The position numbers were made by a program, and so were the translations under genes. A stretch of DNA of 20,437 nucleotides, taken from the NCBI GenBank assembly GCA_035317085.1, contig DATHHS010000197.1, positions 1 to 20,437 on the forward strand. Direction: 5' to 3'. The stretch's first letter is position 1; each line of letters opens with the position of its first letter. Of the stretch, positions 1-7,239 are shown one piece after another. Source of the stretch: VBDM01 sp035317085. Lineage in GTDB: Bacteria; Pseudomonadota; Gammaproteobacteria; Burkholderiales; SG8-39. The notes below the pieces were generated by a model. It saw nothing but the letters and a program-made list of their open reading frames with translations, was not told the DNA's origin and did no database searches.

Positions 1-312
1 CGAGGCCTGATCTCCGAGGGCAAGAGAGACGACCCGCTGCACCGAGCTGCCTGTCCCGTCGCCGTTGAAAGTGCGTACGCCCTGGACGCTGAACGTGATG
101 ACCAGGGCCGGTCCGATCACCGTCAGGTTGGCGTCGAATCCCCTCGGCGGCGTGTACGACGTGGGAGTGAAGATCGCCTGCGAACTGGCGCAAATGCCGG
201 TGCCCGAGAACCCGAAATCGCCTTTGAGGCGATGCGCCTGCGAATCCGCCATCGCGGATGACGCTGCCAACAACGTGACCAGTGCTGAAGCTGCTGCCGT
301 GACCGCTCGCAT
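1..312 (-). CDS. Secreted protein of unknown function, 5' part only (runs off left edge)
   Basis: This frame reads leftward from an ATG at 310-312 and stays open for 104 codons to the window edge, so the C-terminus is missing. A purine-rich Shine-Dalgarno stretch (GGGAGAGAA) lies just upstream of the ATG. The product starts with a clear Sec signal peptide (about residues 1-22, hydrophobic core then AMA before DSQ), so it is probably exported. The mature part begins GDFGFSGTGICASS, has one visible cysteine, then alternates hydrophobic and polar residues with a TFNGDGTGSS stretch that suggests beta structure. I do not recognise the family. The frame is well supported by the signal peptide, ribosome binding site and GC-rich third positions. 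The function is unknown. Confidence 0.7.
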   Translation of the reverse strand, partial: MRAVTAAASALVTLLAASSAMADSQAHRLKGDFGFSGTGICASSQAIFTPTSYTPPRGFDANLTVIGPALVITFSVQGVRTFNGDGTGSSVQRVVSLALGDQAS

Positions 313-538
313 ATTTCTCTCCCATGCGTTGTGATCGGACAGTCAAGCTAGCACGCGGATACGCCGGCCCCTAGAGAAATTAGTGTGAATATGCACAATC
401 GGCGAACCGTCGCGCATCGCCTCGGAGATTGGGTCATGAAATCAACCGCACGCGCATCTTTCCGAGGGAAATCATCGCGCGCGGCGATTCCGCGTTCCTG
501 AAACGCCGTGTCTCGACATTTCGATTCTTCTTCAGGCG
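313..538. other. Intergenic region with no convincing gene
   Basis: These 226 bases separate the secreted-protein gene from the DoxX-like gene. Open frames here are short or antisense. One leftward frame gives a 29-residue peptide ending in a lipobox-like GVSAC directly before a stop, which I read as chance. An imperfect inverted repeat, TGTGAATATGCACA at 384-397, has CRP/FNR-like TGTG and CACA arms. It lies about 70 bases upstream of the secreted-protein start, so it may be regulatory. No strong terminator is visible. Confidence 0.4.
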
Positions 539-1024
539 TCAGGCGACCAGCCACCGCAGCTTCGGGTGCCGCCCGAAAAATGCAAGCTTGTCCGCCCACG
601 CGTCCATGCCCCAGACGTGCCCGGCACGCTCCACGATCAGCAGCACCAGCACGCCCGCGTACACGATGTGGAAGTCGAGGAGGAAATTGTTTTTGTTCTC
701 GATATAGGGGAAATCCATGTGCGCGGTCCAGTACAGGAGCACCAGCAGGATGCCGAAAGCCGCGCTCAACCGCACGTAGAGTCCGACCAGCAGCGACAAG
801 CCGATCAGCAGATGGCCGTATGACACGAGAAACGTGAGTGTCGGCGCCCAGGCCGCGCTGGTGAAAGGCGCATACACGTCGTGGAATGTCTTGGTTCCCT
901 TGAGGAACCCGGCCACGCTGAAGTTGGGATCGAAGACCTGATGCGAGGCCGCGTATAGAAAAGTCCACGCCATGGCCAGGCGAAAGAAAACAATCAAAGC
1001 CCTTCTCATCCGGGAAGCGTCCAT
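539..1024 (-). CDS. DoxX-like integral membrane protein
   Basis: A 161-residue membrane protein. I chose the ATG at 1024 because a strong Shine-Dalgarno sequence (GAGGAGGGG) sits just upstream and the protein then opens MDASRMRRALIVFFRLAMAWTF, a typical positive-inside first helix. Upstream in-frame starts add only a low-complexity arginine and glycine tail. About four membrane segments are visible near residues 8-24, 60-80, 84-103 and 118-137. Between them is the SYGHLLIGLSLLVGLYVRLSAAFG stretch typical of DoxX/DoxD-type proteins, the small-subunit family of thiosulfate:quinone oxidoreductase. Most bacterial members have no proven reaction. The gene lies 106 bases downstream of the exporter gene on the same strand and may be read with it. 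The family call is good, the role is open. Confidence 0.75.
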   Translation of the reverse strand: MDASRMRRALIVFFRLAMAWTFLYAASHQVFDPNFSVAGFLKGTKTFHDVYAPFTSAAWAPTLTFLVSYGHLLIGLSLLVGLYVRLSAAFGILLVLLYWTAHMDFPYIENKNNFLLDFHIVYAGVLVLLIVERAGHVWGMDAWADKLAFFGRHPKLRWLVA

Positions 1025-1089
1025 ATCCCCTCCTCTCATTTGCCTCCCTGGCGCCTGCATTATGCGCTTTCGGGCCGGCCGCCACGAAA

Positions 1090-1100
1090 AGCCCCCGGCT
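1090..1100 (-). terminator. Weak hairpin plus T run after the exporter gene
   Basis: Read leftward, this is AGCC-GGG-GGCT followed by TTTTC, 31 bases past the exporter stop. The stem is only four Watson-Crick pairs, extendable by G-U pairs, and the T run is four bases. It may be a poor intrinsic terminator or chance. Confidence 0.25.
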
Positions 1101-1130
1101 CCGATGCTCGTCATCGAGGGCCTCCTCGCG

Positions 1131-2678
1131 TCAACGAGTGGATGAGTACCGGGGCTGCGCCGAGGAGCCCGGCGATCGAAGAATCCGGGCCGACACGACG
1201 CTCGCGACTGCCATGACCGCCGCGCCTATGGCCGCGGTGAGTTGCAGCGCGCCGACAAACGCCGCACGCGACGCGGCAAGCAGCGCATCGCCGACCGGGC
1301 CCGCGACGCCCTGAGCCGCCGCCACAGCCCCGCCGAGCGTGGCCATCGCTGCGTTGGCCGCGTCCGCCGGCGCCGCGGCGGGCATCGATTCGCCGAGGGT
1401 ATGGCGGTAGATCACGGTGCCGATGATGCCGAAGACGGCAATGCCGAGCGCACCGCTGAACTCCGAGGCCGTCTCCGAGAGGGCCGAGGCCGCGCCCGCA
1501 CGTTCCGGCGGCGCGGCGGTGATGATCATCTCGTTGGCGATGGTGAAGACGGGCGCCATGCCCAGGCTCATGATCACCGTGGCGCCGATGAGAATCGCCA
1601 GACCGTGGCGGCCGCCGACCAGAGCGAGCAAGCCGAAGCCCGCCGCCGCTGCCGCCAGCCCCCACACGAGGATCGATACGGGCGGCAGCTTGCGCGCAAG
1701 GCGCGGCGCCAGCAGCGAACCCGCCACGAAGGCGAGCGCCCAGGGCACGGTGGCGAAGCCGGCCCGAAGCGGCGACAGGCCCAGCACCAGCTGCAGGTAC
1801 TGCGCGATGAAGATGTACACGCCGAACATCGCGAGACACGACAGGCCGTACGCCGCGATGGCCGCACTGAAGGTCGGCCGGCGGAACAGCTTCAGCTCGA
1901 GCAGCGGATAGTCGAGCCGGCTCTGACGGCGCACGAACACGGCGCCGACGGCGAGCCCCGCGATCACGAGCGACACCGGCAGCCACCCGATGCCGTGCTC
2001 CGCAATGTGCTTGAGGCCATAGATCGTCATGAGCACGGCTGAGAGCGACAGCGCGACGCTCGCAAGGTCGACCCGTCCGGCCTTCGGGTCGCGGTACTCG
2101 GGCAGCAGCGCCGGGCCGAGCAGGAGCAGCAGCAGCATCGCCGGCAGCGACACCAGGAACACCGAGCCCCACCAGAAGAATTGCAGCAAGGCCCCGCCCA
2201 CCAGCGGGCCGATCGCGCCGCCCAATGAGAAGCTCGCGATCCACACGCCGATGGCGAACTGGCGCTCGTGCTCGTCACGGAACATGTTGCGGATGAGGGA
2301 CATCGTGGACGGCGCCAGCGTCGCCCCGGCGATGCCCAGGAGCGCGCGCATGGCAATCAGCATCCCCGCGCTGTCGGAGAATGCCGCAATCAGCGACGCG
2401 ATGCCGAACGCGGCCGCGCCGGTCAGCAACAGCTTGCGGCGGCCGATGCGGTCGCCCAGCGTGCCCATGGTGATGAGGAAGCCGGCGACCATGAAGCCGT
2501 AGACATCCACGATCCACAGCAGTTGCGAGCTCGACGGTTTCAATGCCGTGCTGATGGCCGGCAATGCCAGATTGAGCACGGTGAGGTCCATCGCGTAGAC
2601 CAGGCACGGCAAGGCGATCACGGCGAGGCCGATCCATTCGCGGCGGGTGGCTTTGGGCGCGTGGGTCGGGCTGGTCAT
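1131..2678 (-). CDS. DHA2-family MFS multidrug exporter (SmvA/QacA-like)
   Basis: A 515-residue transporter with about 14 predicted membrane helices, the size and layout of the drug:H+ antiporter-2 family. Helix 1 carries the family motif YAMDLTVLNLALPAIS with its membrane aspartate near residue 31. The loop after helix 2 has the MFS motif A (GTLGDRIGRRKLL, about residues 73-85). Helix 5 has GASFSLGGAIGPLVGG-like motif C character, seen as SLGGAIGPLVGGAL. Family members pump out quaternary ammonium compounds, dyes such as methyl viologen, and other cationic drugs from the inner membrane using proton import. The substrate here cannot be read from sequence. The ATG at 2678 has a GGAAGA element upstream. 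The gene is followed by the DoxX-like gene on the same strand. Confidence 0.88.
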   Translation of the reverse strand: MTSPTHAPKATRREWIGLAVIALPCLVYAMDLTVLNLALPAISTALKPSSSQLLWIVDVYGFMVAGFLITMGTLGDRIGRRKLLLTGAAAFGIASLIAAFSDSAGMLIAMRALLGIAGATLAPSTMSLIRNMFRDEHERQFAIGVWIASFSLGGAIGPLVGGALLQFFWWGSVFLVSLPAMLLLLLLGPALLPEYRDPKAGRVDLASVALSLSAVLMTIYGLKHIAEHGIGWLPVSLVIAGLAVGAVFVRRQSRLDYPLLELKLFRRPTFSAAIAAYGLSCLAMFGVYIFIAQYLQLVLGLSPLRAGFATVPWALAFVAGSLLAPRLARKLPPVSILVWGLAAAAAGFGLLALVGGRHGLAILIGATVIMSLGMAPVFTIANEMIITAAPPERAGAASALSETASEFSGALGIAVFGIIGTVIYRHTLGESMPAAAPADAANAAMATLGGAVAAAQGVAGPVGDALLAASRAAFVGALQLTAAIGAAVMAVASVVSARILRSPGSSAQPRYSSTR

Positions 2679-2699
2679 ATCGAAAGATCTTCCGAGCGT

Positions 2700-2718
2700 C
2701 CGGGTCTCGCGAACCCGG
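2700..2718. repeat. Inverted repeat upstream of the exporter gene
   Basis: Six-base arms CCGGGT (2700-2705) and ACCCGG (2713-2718) with a 7-base spacer lie between the VOC gene stop and the exporter start. The repeat could be a regulator site for the exporter or a hairpin ending VOC transcription. No T run follows. Confidence 0.35.
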
Positions 2719-2751
2719 CGCGGTCCGCGTGAGTCGCAATCCTTCGACCGG

Positions 2752-3234
2752 TCAACGGTTGTTATAAGCCTGCTTCAGGCGCGCGATGTCGATCTTGGTC
2801 ATCTGCATCATCGCCTGCATCACGCGTCCCGACTTCGCGGGATCCTTGTCCTGCAGCAGTTTGATCATGACGCGCGGAACGATCTGCCAGGACAGACCGA
2901 ACTTGTCCTTGAGCCAGCCGCACCGCCCCGGCGCGCCGCCTTTGGAGAGCTTCGCCCACAGATCGTCCACTTCCTTCTGCGAGTCGCAGTTCACGACCAG
3001 GGAGATGGCTTCGGTGAATTTGAATTGCGGGCCGCCGTTCAGCGCGGTGAACTCCTGGCCTTCGATCCGGAAGCTGCCGACCAGCACCGTTCCCTCGGGG
3101 CCCGGCCCGGCCTTTCCGTTGCGCGTCACGCTCAGGATCTTCGACTTCTTGAAGATCGAGACGTAGTGTTTCATCGCCTCTTCGGCGTTGTTGTCGAACC
3201 AGAGGAACGTCGTGATTTTCTGCTTGCCGGCCAT
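2752..3234 (-). CDS. VOC-superfamily protein, PhnB/3-dmu-9_3-mt type
   Basis: A 160-residue cytoplasmic protein of the vicinal oxygen chelate fold, in the group annotated as PhnB-like or 3-demethylubiquinone-9 3-methyltransferase domain. Diagnostic features are the opening ITTFLWFDNNAEEAMKHYVSIF, the segment FRIEGQEFTALNGGP, and GGAPGRCGWLKDKFGLSWQIVP near residues 98-119. A C-terminal helix with QAMMQMTKIDIARLKQAY closes the protein, as is usual for this group. Members are often found in bacterial stress or accessory loci and few have a proven reaction, so methyltransferase activity should not be assumed. The ATG at 3234 has a good AAGGAG ribosome site. The gene is divergent from the nucleotidyltransferase and shares its repeat-rich intergenic region. 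Confidence 0.85.
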   Translation of the reverse strand: MAGKQKITTFLWFDNNAEEAMKHYVSIFKKSKILSVTRNGKAGPGPEGTVLVGSFRIEGQEFTALNGGPQFKFTEAISLVVNCDSQKEVDDLWAKLSKGGAPGRCGWLKDKFGLSWQIVPRVMIKLLQDKDPAKSGRVMQAMMQMTKIDIARLKQAYNNR

Positions 3235-3268
3235 GGTGCGTGCTCCTTCGCTGGGGTGAACTGATTGA

Positions 3269-3336
3269 CTATACTAACGGAGTGGATTTCTTAGTATAAC
3301 CAGTTATACTGCATCCTTCCATAACCTAGTATAACC
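3269..3336. promoter_or_regulatory. Array of four TAGTATAAC-like elements in a divergent promoter region
   Basis: Four near-identical AT-rich elements alternate in orientation: CTATACTAA (3269-3277, reverse), TTAGTATAACC (3291-3301, forward), AGTTATACT (3302-3310, reverse) and CTAGTATAACC (3326-3336, forward). The first two form an 8-bp inverted repeat (TATACTAA and TTAGTATA), and the second and third are almost back to back. The array fills the gap between the VOC and nucleotidyltransferase genes and stands out from the GC-rich surroundings. Each element also resembles a -10 box on one strand, so promoters and operator probably overlap. The last copy touches the ATG at 3337. Confidence 0.6.
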
Positions 3337-4377
3337 ATGTCGACGCACACAGAGCTTCCGATGGGCGCACAGACCGCCTACGCGCAGTTGCTCGAGGCGA
3401 CGCTCTCCGCCGACCATCACCGGTCGGTCGCGGACCTGAAGGGTTCGTTCGCCCGGAAGAAGGTGAAAGGCGCAACGTATTGGTACTACCAGTACACCGA
3501 GCCATCCGGAAAGCTGCGGCAAGTTTACGTCGGACCCGATAGCGAGGCAGTTTCAGCCCTTCGACAGCAAAAAAATCTTCCCACGGCGTCCGAGCGGCTC
3601 GGCCCCCTCGCCCGGTCCGCGGCGGCTCTGGGTTGCGCGGAAATCCTTTCGAGGCACGCTCGCGTCCTGCAGAGATTGTCCGAATACGGATTCTTCCGCG
3701 CAGGCGGCGTTCTGATCGGAACGCACGCCTTTCTTGCGTTCGGCAACATGCTGGGCGTCCGATGGACGGAGGCCGGGAGAACACAGGACGTCGACTTCGC
3801 TCACGCCGGCAAGAGTCTTTCCATCGCCCTGCCCACCAGCATCGAAATCGACGCAGACGAGGCCATCAAGTCGCTTGGCATGGGTTTTCTGCCGATGCCG
3901 GATTTGACGGCGAAGGCCGGTCCCACCTATCTCAATCCGCGGGAACCGGAATTCCGTCTGGACTTTGTGACCACCCGGCATCGGGAGGGCGATAAACCCT
4001 TCAATCATCCCCGGCTCGGCGTGGTTCTGCAGCCCCTCGCGTTCATGGAGTACCTGCTGGAGGACGTGCGGCAGGCGGTCGTCTTCTCCGGTGATACGGG
4101 GGTTCTCGTCAACGTGCCGGATCCCGCGCGCTATGCCCTGCACAAGCTGATCGTTTTTGGCGAGCGCGGAGGCAGCTACGCAACAAAGTCCGTCAAAGAC
4201 CTGCAACAAGCCGCGGCGCTACTTGCGCGCCTGAAGGAACTTCGCAAGTCCGATATCGATCGAGCCTGGAAAGATCTGGTTTCCCGCGGGAGGACATGGC
4301 GCGCCCGGGCGAAGCAGGGACTGCAGGTTCTCGACAAGCGCTTCCCTGCGCTGGGCGTGTTGAAGTGGCTGAAATGA
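3337..4377 (+). CDS. GSU2403-family nucleotidyltransferase-fold protein
   Basis: A 346-residue protein matching the family called GSU2403 nucleotidyltransferase fold. The N-terminal part (about residues 35-70) has the KGSFARKKVKGATYWYYQY and RQVYVGPDSE signature that goes with this family. The catalytic domain begins near residue 100. It shows GG at 123-124, the acidic pair D151 and D153 (in TQDVDFA) and a likely third acid, D209 (in FRLDFVT), the pattern expected for metal-dependent nucleotide transfer. Substrate and biological role are not known to me, and the family is only loosely related to nucleotidyltransferase toxins. The ATG at 3337 has no Shine-Dalgarno sequence and directly follows a promoter-region repeat. 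Initiation may be leaderless, or at Met9 (3361). The gene appears monocistronic and ends 18 bases from the convergent hydrolase gene. Confidence 0.82.
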   Translation: MSTHTELPMGAQTAYAQLLEATLSADHHRSVADLKGSFARKKVKGATYWYYQYTEPSGKLRQVYVGPDSEAVSALRQQKNLPTASERLGPLARSAAALGCAEILSRHARVLQRLSEYGFFRAGGVLIGTHAFLAFGNMLGVRWTEAGRTQDVDFAHAGKSLSIALPTSIEIDADEAIKSLGMGFLPMPDLTAKAGPTYLNPREPEFRLDFVTTRHREGDKPFNHPRLGVVLQPLAFMEYLLEDVRQAVVFSGDTGVLVNVPDPARYALHKLIVFGERGGSYATKSVKDLQQAAALLARLKELRKSDIDRAWKDLVSRGRTWRARAKQGLQVLDKRFPALGVLKWLK

Positions 4378-4395
4378 TAGTCGCGACTGACATAT

Positions 4396-5067
4396 CTATA
4401 CTCCCGGGCAACGCAATCTTCCGGAGAGCCCTGAAATGTTGAGTCCCTGAAGCTTGTGAATTTCGTCCGACCGCATCACGGCGCCGAAGGCGGTCCGGAT
4501 GCAGGCGAGCGCGGCATCATGCAGTGCGGATCCGTCCATGGTGTCGACGCAGTCTTCGATCACCACTACGGCATAGTCACGCGAGCAGGCCGCGCAGGCG
4601 GTCGAGAGCACGCAGCTGTTGGTGTTCACGCCGGTGATGAAGACGGTGTTGATGCCGTGCGTGCGCAGCACGAAATCGAGGTCAGTGCCGATGAAGCAAT
4701 CGTAGCGCTTCTTCGTGTCGACGACCCAGTCGCGCTTCGCGTCGAGCACCTGCGGCATGACGGTAACGCCGGGCATGCCGACGAGGTTGTGCTTGAGCAC
4801 GTTCTTGCGCGGATTATTCGGATTGCGCGAGCGTGCGAGCCACGCCGGCATCGAGGCGATCTCCTCGGCGTTGCGGTATTGCGTGAGCAAGTGCACGATC
4901 GGGATGCCGGCGGCGCGGCAGCTCTGGAAAAAGCGCGCGTTGGCCGCGACCACGCGTTCGGCGCGTTCCGCCGCGAGCGGCATGGTCGCGACGGCGGGAT
5001 CGAGGTGCCCGCGATGCAAGTCGATGGCGACGACCGCGGGTACCGGTCGGTCTACTCCCAGGTCCAT
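4396..5067 (-). CDS. Isochorismatase-family cysteine hydrolase (biuret amidohydrolase or N-carbamoylsarcosine amidase-like)
   Basis: A 223-residue hydrolase of the isochorismatase-like superfamily. The expected Asp-Lys-Cys triad is present: D16 in VVAIDLHRGH, K119 in DTKKRYDCF (a 33-residue gap to the cysteine fits biuret hydrolase) and C152 in GVNTNSCVLSTA. Having the cysteine and the N-S-C turn argues for amidase-type chemistry (biuret, carbamoylsarcosine, nicotinamide-like amides) rather than true isochorismate hydrolysis, where the cysteine is lost. The exact substrate cannot be called. The enzyme should be cytoplasmic. The ATG at 5067 is 6 bases after the stop of a small lipoprotein gene on the same strand, so the two are probably co-transcribed. 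Only a weak purine-rich ribosome site (AGAAGAG) is seen. Confidence 0.82.
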   Translation of the reverse strand: MDLGVDRPVPAVVAIDLHRGHLDPAVATMPLAAERAERVVAANARFFQSCRAAGIPIVHLLTQYRNAEEIASMPAWLARSRNPNNPRKNVLKHNLVGMPGVTVMPQVLDAKRDWVVDTKKRYDCFIGTDLDFVLRTHGINTVFITGVNTNSCVLSTACAACSRDYAVVVIEDCVDTMDGSALHDAALACIRTAFGAVMRSDEIHKLQGLNISGLSGRLRCPGV

Positions 5068-5073
5068 TCTCTT

Positions 5074-5277
5074 CTAGTTTTCTCGCTTAAACCCGGCAGC
5101 GCCCGCCTCGTTGAGGCACCTATTGAACTCTGCCGTTGCCGCGATCCTGCTAAAAGCGCCGTGATACACCAGATTGCAGTATCGGCGGTCGCCTTTCTCA
5201 TTAGTGAGAAGCACCTGTTCGTTGGCGCATCCTGCGATCAGGACGGCCAGCAATGCAGCCAAGCGAGTTTTGGTCAT
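5074..5277 (-). CDS. Small lipoprotein of unknown function
   Basis: A 67-residue protein with a complete lipoprotein signal: positive start MTKTR, hydrophobic stretch LAALLAVL and lipobox LIAGC, with Cys17 as the predicted lipidated residue. The mature part is about 50 residues and has two more cysteines (in RRYCNLV and FNRCLNE) that could form a disulfide in the periplasm. It resembles small conserved proteobacterial lipoproteins with EQVLLTNEKG followed by a CLNEAG motif, but I know no function for them. It lies between glutathione reductase upstream and the cysteine hydrolase downstream, all leftward. No clear Shine-Dalgarno sequence precedes the ATG at 5277. An inverted repeat lies 18 bases upstream. 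Confidence 0.68.
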   Translation of the reverse strand: MTKTRLAALLAVLIAGCANEQVLLTNEKGDRRYCNLVYHGAFSRIAATAEFNRCLNEAGAAGFKREN

Positions 5278-5295
5278 GTCGATCAGCCTATCGCC

Positions 5296-5310
5296 GGATT
5301 TCTAAAATCC
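5296..5310. repeat. Perfect inverted repeat upstream of the lipoprotein gene
   Basis: GGATTT (5296-5301) and AAATCC (5305-5310) flank the 3-base centre CTA. It lies in the 85-base gap between glutathione reductase and the lipoprotein gene, 18 bases before the latter's start. It could be an operator, or an RNA hairpin separating the two genes. Confidence 0.4.
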
Positions 5311-5362
5311 ACGTATCAATTGAATCACGAATCGACTATCGTCGTCCGTTCTCTTGTTCCAA

Positions 5363-6730
5363 TCACTTCGCGACGGTTTTCTCCCGCAACGTCACAAACT
5401 CCTCCGCCGCCGTCGGATGAATCCCCACGGTCGCATCGAACTGCGCCTTCGTAAGCCCCGCCTTCACCGCGATGGCAATCCCCTGGATGATTTCCGGCGC
5501 GTCCGTGCCGACCATGTGCGCGCCGACCACGCGCTGGGTGGCGGCGTCGACGACGAGTTTCATGAAGGTGCGGACGTCGCGGCCGGAGAGGGTGTGACGT
5601 AAAGGCCGGAAGCTCGCTTTGTAGATGTCGACTTTGCCGAGTTTCGCCACGGCCTTGGCTTCGGTGAGGCCGACGGTGCCGACCGGCGGCTGGCTGAACA
5701 CGGCGCTCGGCACGTCGTCGTGGTCGACCGGGGTTTCCACTCCGCCGAAGAGTGTCAGTGCCACGGCCGCTCCTTCGCGGGTCGCCACCGGCGTGAGGGC
5801 GATGCGGTTGGTGACGTCGCCTACCGCGAAAATGTTGGCGACGCTGCTGCGGCAAAAACGATCCACCACCACCCCACCCGTGTCGTCCAGCTTGACGCCC
5901 ACCTCCGCCAGGCCGAGACGCGCGGTGTTGGGCGTGCGGCCGGCCGCAATCATCACGACGTCGCAGGCGAGCGTGCCGCCGGGAACGCCGGTGATGCTTG
6001 CTTCCAGCGTGACGTCGGGGCGGCGCGCGATACGCGACACCGCGCTGTTCAGAACGAGGCGCACGCCCTTCTTGCGCATCTCGTCATGTAGATGGTTGCG
6101 TACGTCGTCGTCGAACCCCCGCAGGATCTGCTCGCCGCGGCAGGAAACCGTGACCTCGGACCCGAGCCCGTTGAAAATTCCGGCGAACTCCGTCGCGACG
6201 TGGCCGCCGCCGACGATCAGCACGCGCTTCGGAAGCGCGGGAAGCTCAAAGGCCTCGTTCGAGGTGATCGCGTGCTCGATTCCGGGGATGGCGGGCTTCG
6301 AAGGCCAGCCGCCGGTGGCGATGAGAATGTTCTGCACCGTCACGCGGCGCTCGCCGATCGCCACGGTGTGCGCATCGACGAGCTTCGCCGTACCCTCGAT
6401 CATGGTGACACCCACCCTGGCGAATCCCTCGGTATAGCCGGCGGAGAGCCGCGCGATTTCGCGGTTCTTGCTCGCGATCAACGCGGGCCAGGAAAACGAC
6501 GCGCCTTCGATCGACCAGCCGAAGCCGCGCGCGTCCTGCAGGTCTTCGGCGTAGTGCGCCGCATAAGACAGCAATTTCTTCGGAATGCAGCCGCGGATCA
6601 CGCAGGTGCCGCCGATGCGGTAGTTCTCGGCGATCGCCACCCGGCCGCCGAGGTGGTGCGAGATGCGGCTCGCGCGAATGCCGCCCGAGCCGGCGCCGAT
6701 GACGAAGAGGTCGTAGTCGAAGCGAGTCAC
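5363..6730 (-). CDS. gor: Glutathione-disulfide reductase
   Basis: A 455-residue FAD-dependent oxidoreductase that reduces glutathione disulfide with NADPH in the cytoplasm, acting as a homodimer. The FAD motif GAGSGG lies at residues 12-17, the redox-active disulfide is GGTCVIRGCIPKK (C43, C48), and the C-terminal active-site base is in HPTAAEE (H438). The NADPH domain has GGGHVATEFA at 174-183 followed by SCRGEQILRGFD, where R198 fits a phosphate-binding arginine. Most family members have tyrosine where H177 stands. The start is GTG at 6730, placed by the MTRFDYDLFVIGAGSGG opening. It lies 10 bases after the HxlR-type regulator stop, and GGGAG at that stop can serve as the ribosome site. 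The regulator and gor are therefore probably one unit. Length is normal. Confidence 0.9.
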   Translation of the reverse strand: MTRFDYDLFVIGAGSGGIRASRISHHLGGRVAIAENYRIGGTCVIRGCIPKKLLSYAAHYAEDLQDARGFGWSIEGASFSWPALIASKNREIARLSAGYTEGFARVGVTMIEGTAKLVDAHTVAIGERRVTVQNILIATGGWPSKPAIPGIEHAITSNEAFELPALPKRVLIVGGGHVATEFAGIFNGLGSEVTVSCRGEQILRGFDDDVRNHLHDEMRKKGVRLVLNSAVSRIARRPDVTLEASITGVPGGTLACDVVMIAAGRTPNTARLGLAEVGVKLDDTGGVVVDRFCRSSVANIFAVGDVTNRIALTPVATREGAAVALTLFGGVETPVDHDDVPSAVFSQPPVGTVGLTEAKAVAKLGKVDIYKASFRPLRHTLSGRDVRTFMKLVVDAATQRVVGAHMVGTDAPEIIQGIAIAVKAGLTKAQFDATVGIHPTAAEEFVTLREKTVAK

Positions 6731-6740
6731 AGGATGAACT

Positions 6741-7172
6741 CTACTCCCGGGCCGATTCGCCGTGCGCTTTCGCCATATCGTAGTAGTGGCGGATCACCCA
6801 ATCATCGAGCGAGGCGATAGTCTTCGCGAGCGAGTCGCCCAGGGGCGTGAGAGCGTATTCGACCCGCGGCGGCACCTCCAGGAAATCGCGCCGCGCGACC
6901 AGGCCGTGGCGCTGGAGATCGCGCAAGGTCTGAGTGAGCATTTTCTGCGACACGCCCGCGATGCCGCGCATCAGGTCGCCGTTCCGCCGCGGACCCCGGC
7001 GCAGGAGCGGGATCAGCAGCATGACCCACTTGCTCGCGAGCAGCCCGATCACGTCCCGCGACGGGCAGGTGTCGCTCCAGGGATCGACTGGCATCCGGCC
7101 ACCGGACTTGGCGCGCGGAGCGGGCTTTCCCGGTTTGGAGACGGCTGGGAGTCGCGCGGTCATGGCGTTCAT
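6741..7172 (-). CDS. HxlR-family transcriptional regulator
   Basis: A 143-residue winged-helix DNA-binding protein. The family signature starts at CPSRDVIGLLASKWVMLLIPLLRRGPRRNGDLMRGI (about residues 36-71), with recognition-helix sequence GVSQKMLTQTLRDLQRHGLVARR following and a wing ending VEYALTPLGDSL. The first 30 residues are a basic, proline-rich tail. Cys36 sits at the position where many HxlR proteins (for example YodB and HypR) carry their redox-sensing cysteine. The gene lies 10 bases upstream of glutathione reductase on the same strand and diverges from a secreted SnoaL-like gene, with a 15-bp inverted repeat between them. A role in thiol or electrophile sensing is inference from this context. 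ATGs at 7172 and 7163 are both possible, and neither has a strong ribosome site. Confidence 0.88.
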   Translation of the reverse strand: MNAMTARLPAVSKPGKPAPRAKSGGRMPVDPWSDTCPSRDVIGLLASKWVMLLIPLLRRGPRRNGDLMRGIAGVSQKMLTQTLRDLQRHGLVARRDFLEVPPRVEYALTPLGDSLAKTIASLDDWVIRHYYDMAKAHGESARE

Positions 7173-7239
7173 CAGTTACCTAAAGGTGCGTACTGGTGTA
7201 TTCGTAATCATGAGCGTAGGGTAGCACGCACGGTCGCAA

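Noticed and set aside
384..397. CRP/FNR site upstream of the first gene
   Set aside because: The spacing of the TGTG and CACA arms is two bases short of the CRP consensus and the inner bases do not match, so I list it only as an inverted repeat.
348..1085. Leftward frame of 245 codons overlapping the DoxX-like gene, ending in a lipobox-like sequence
   Set aside because: It overlaps the well-supported DoxX-like frame, has shadow-like composition, and the Cys of the apparent lipobox is the last residue before the stop.
3269..3336. Possible mini CRISPR array from the repeated TAGTATAAC elements
   Set aside because: The elements are about 9-11 bases, alternate in orientation and have irregular spacing. 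They fit operator or promoter sites, and no cas gene is present.
3337..4377. Reading the nucleotidyltransferase as a proven toxin-antitoxin or phage-defence system
   Set aside because: No antitoxin or partner gene is adjacent and the family's function is not established. Only the catalytic pattern and the promoter repeats are visible.
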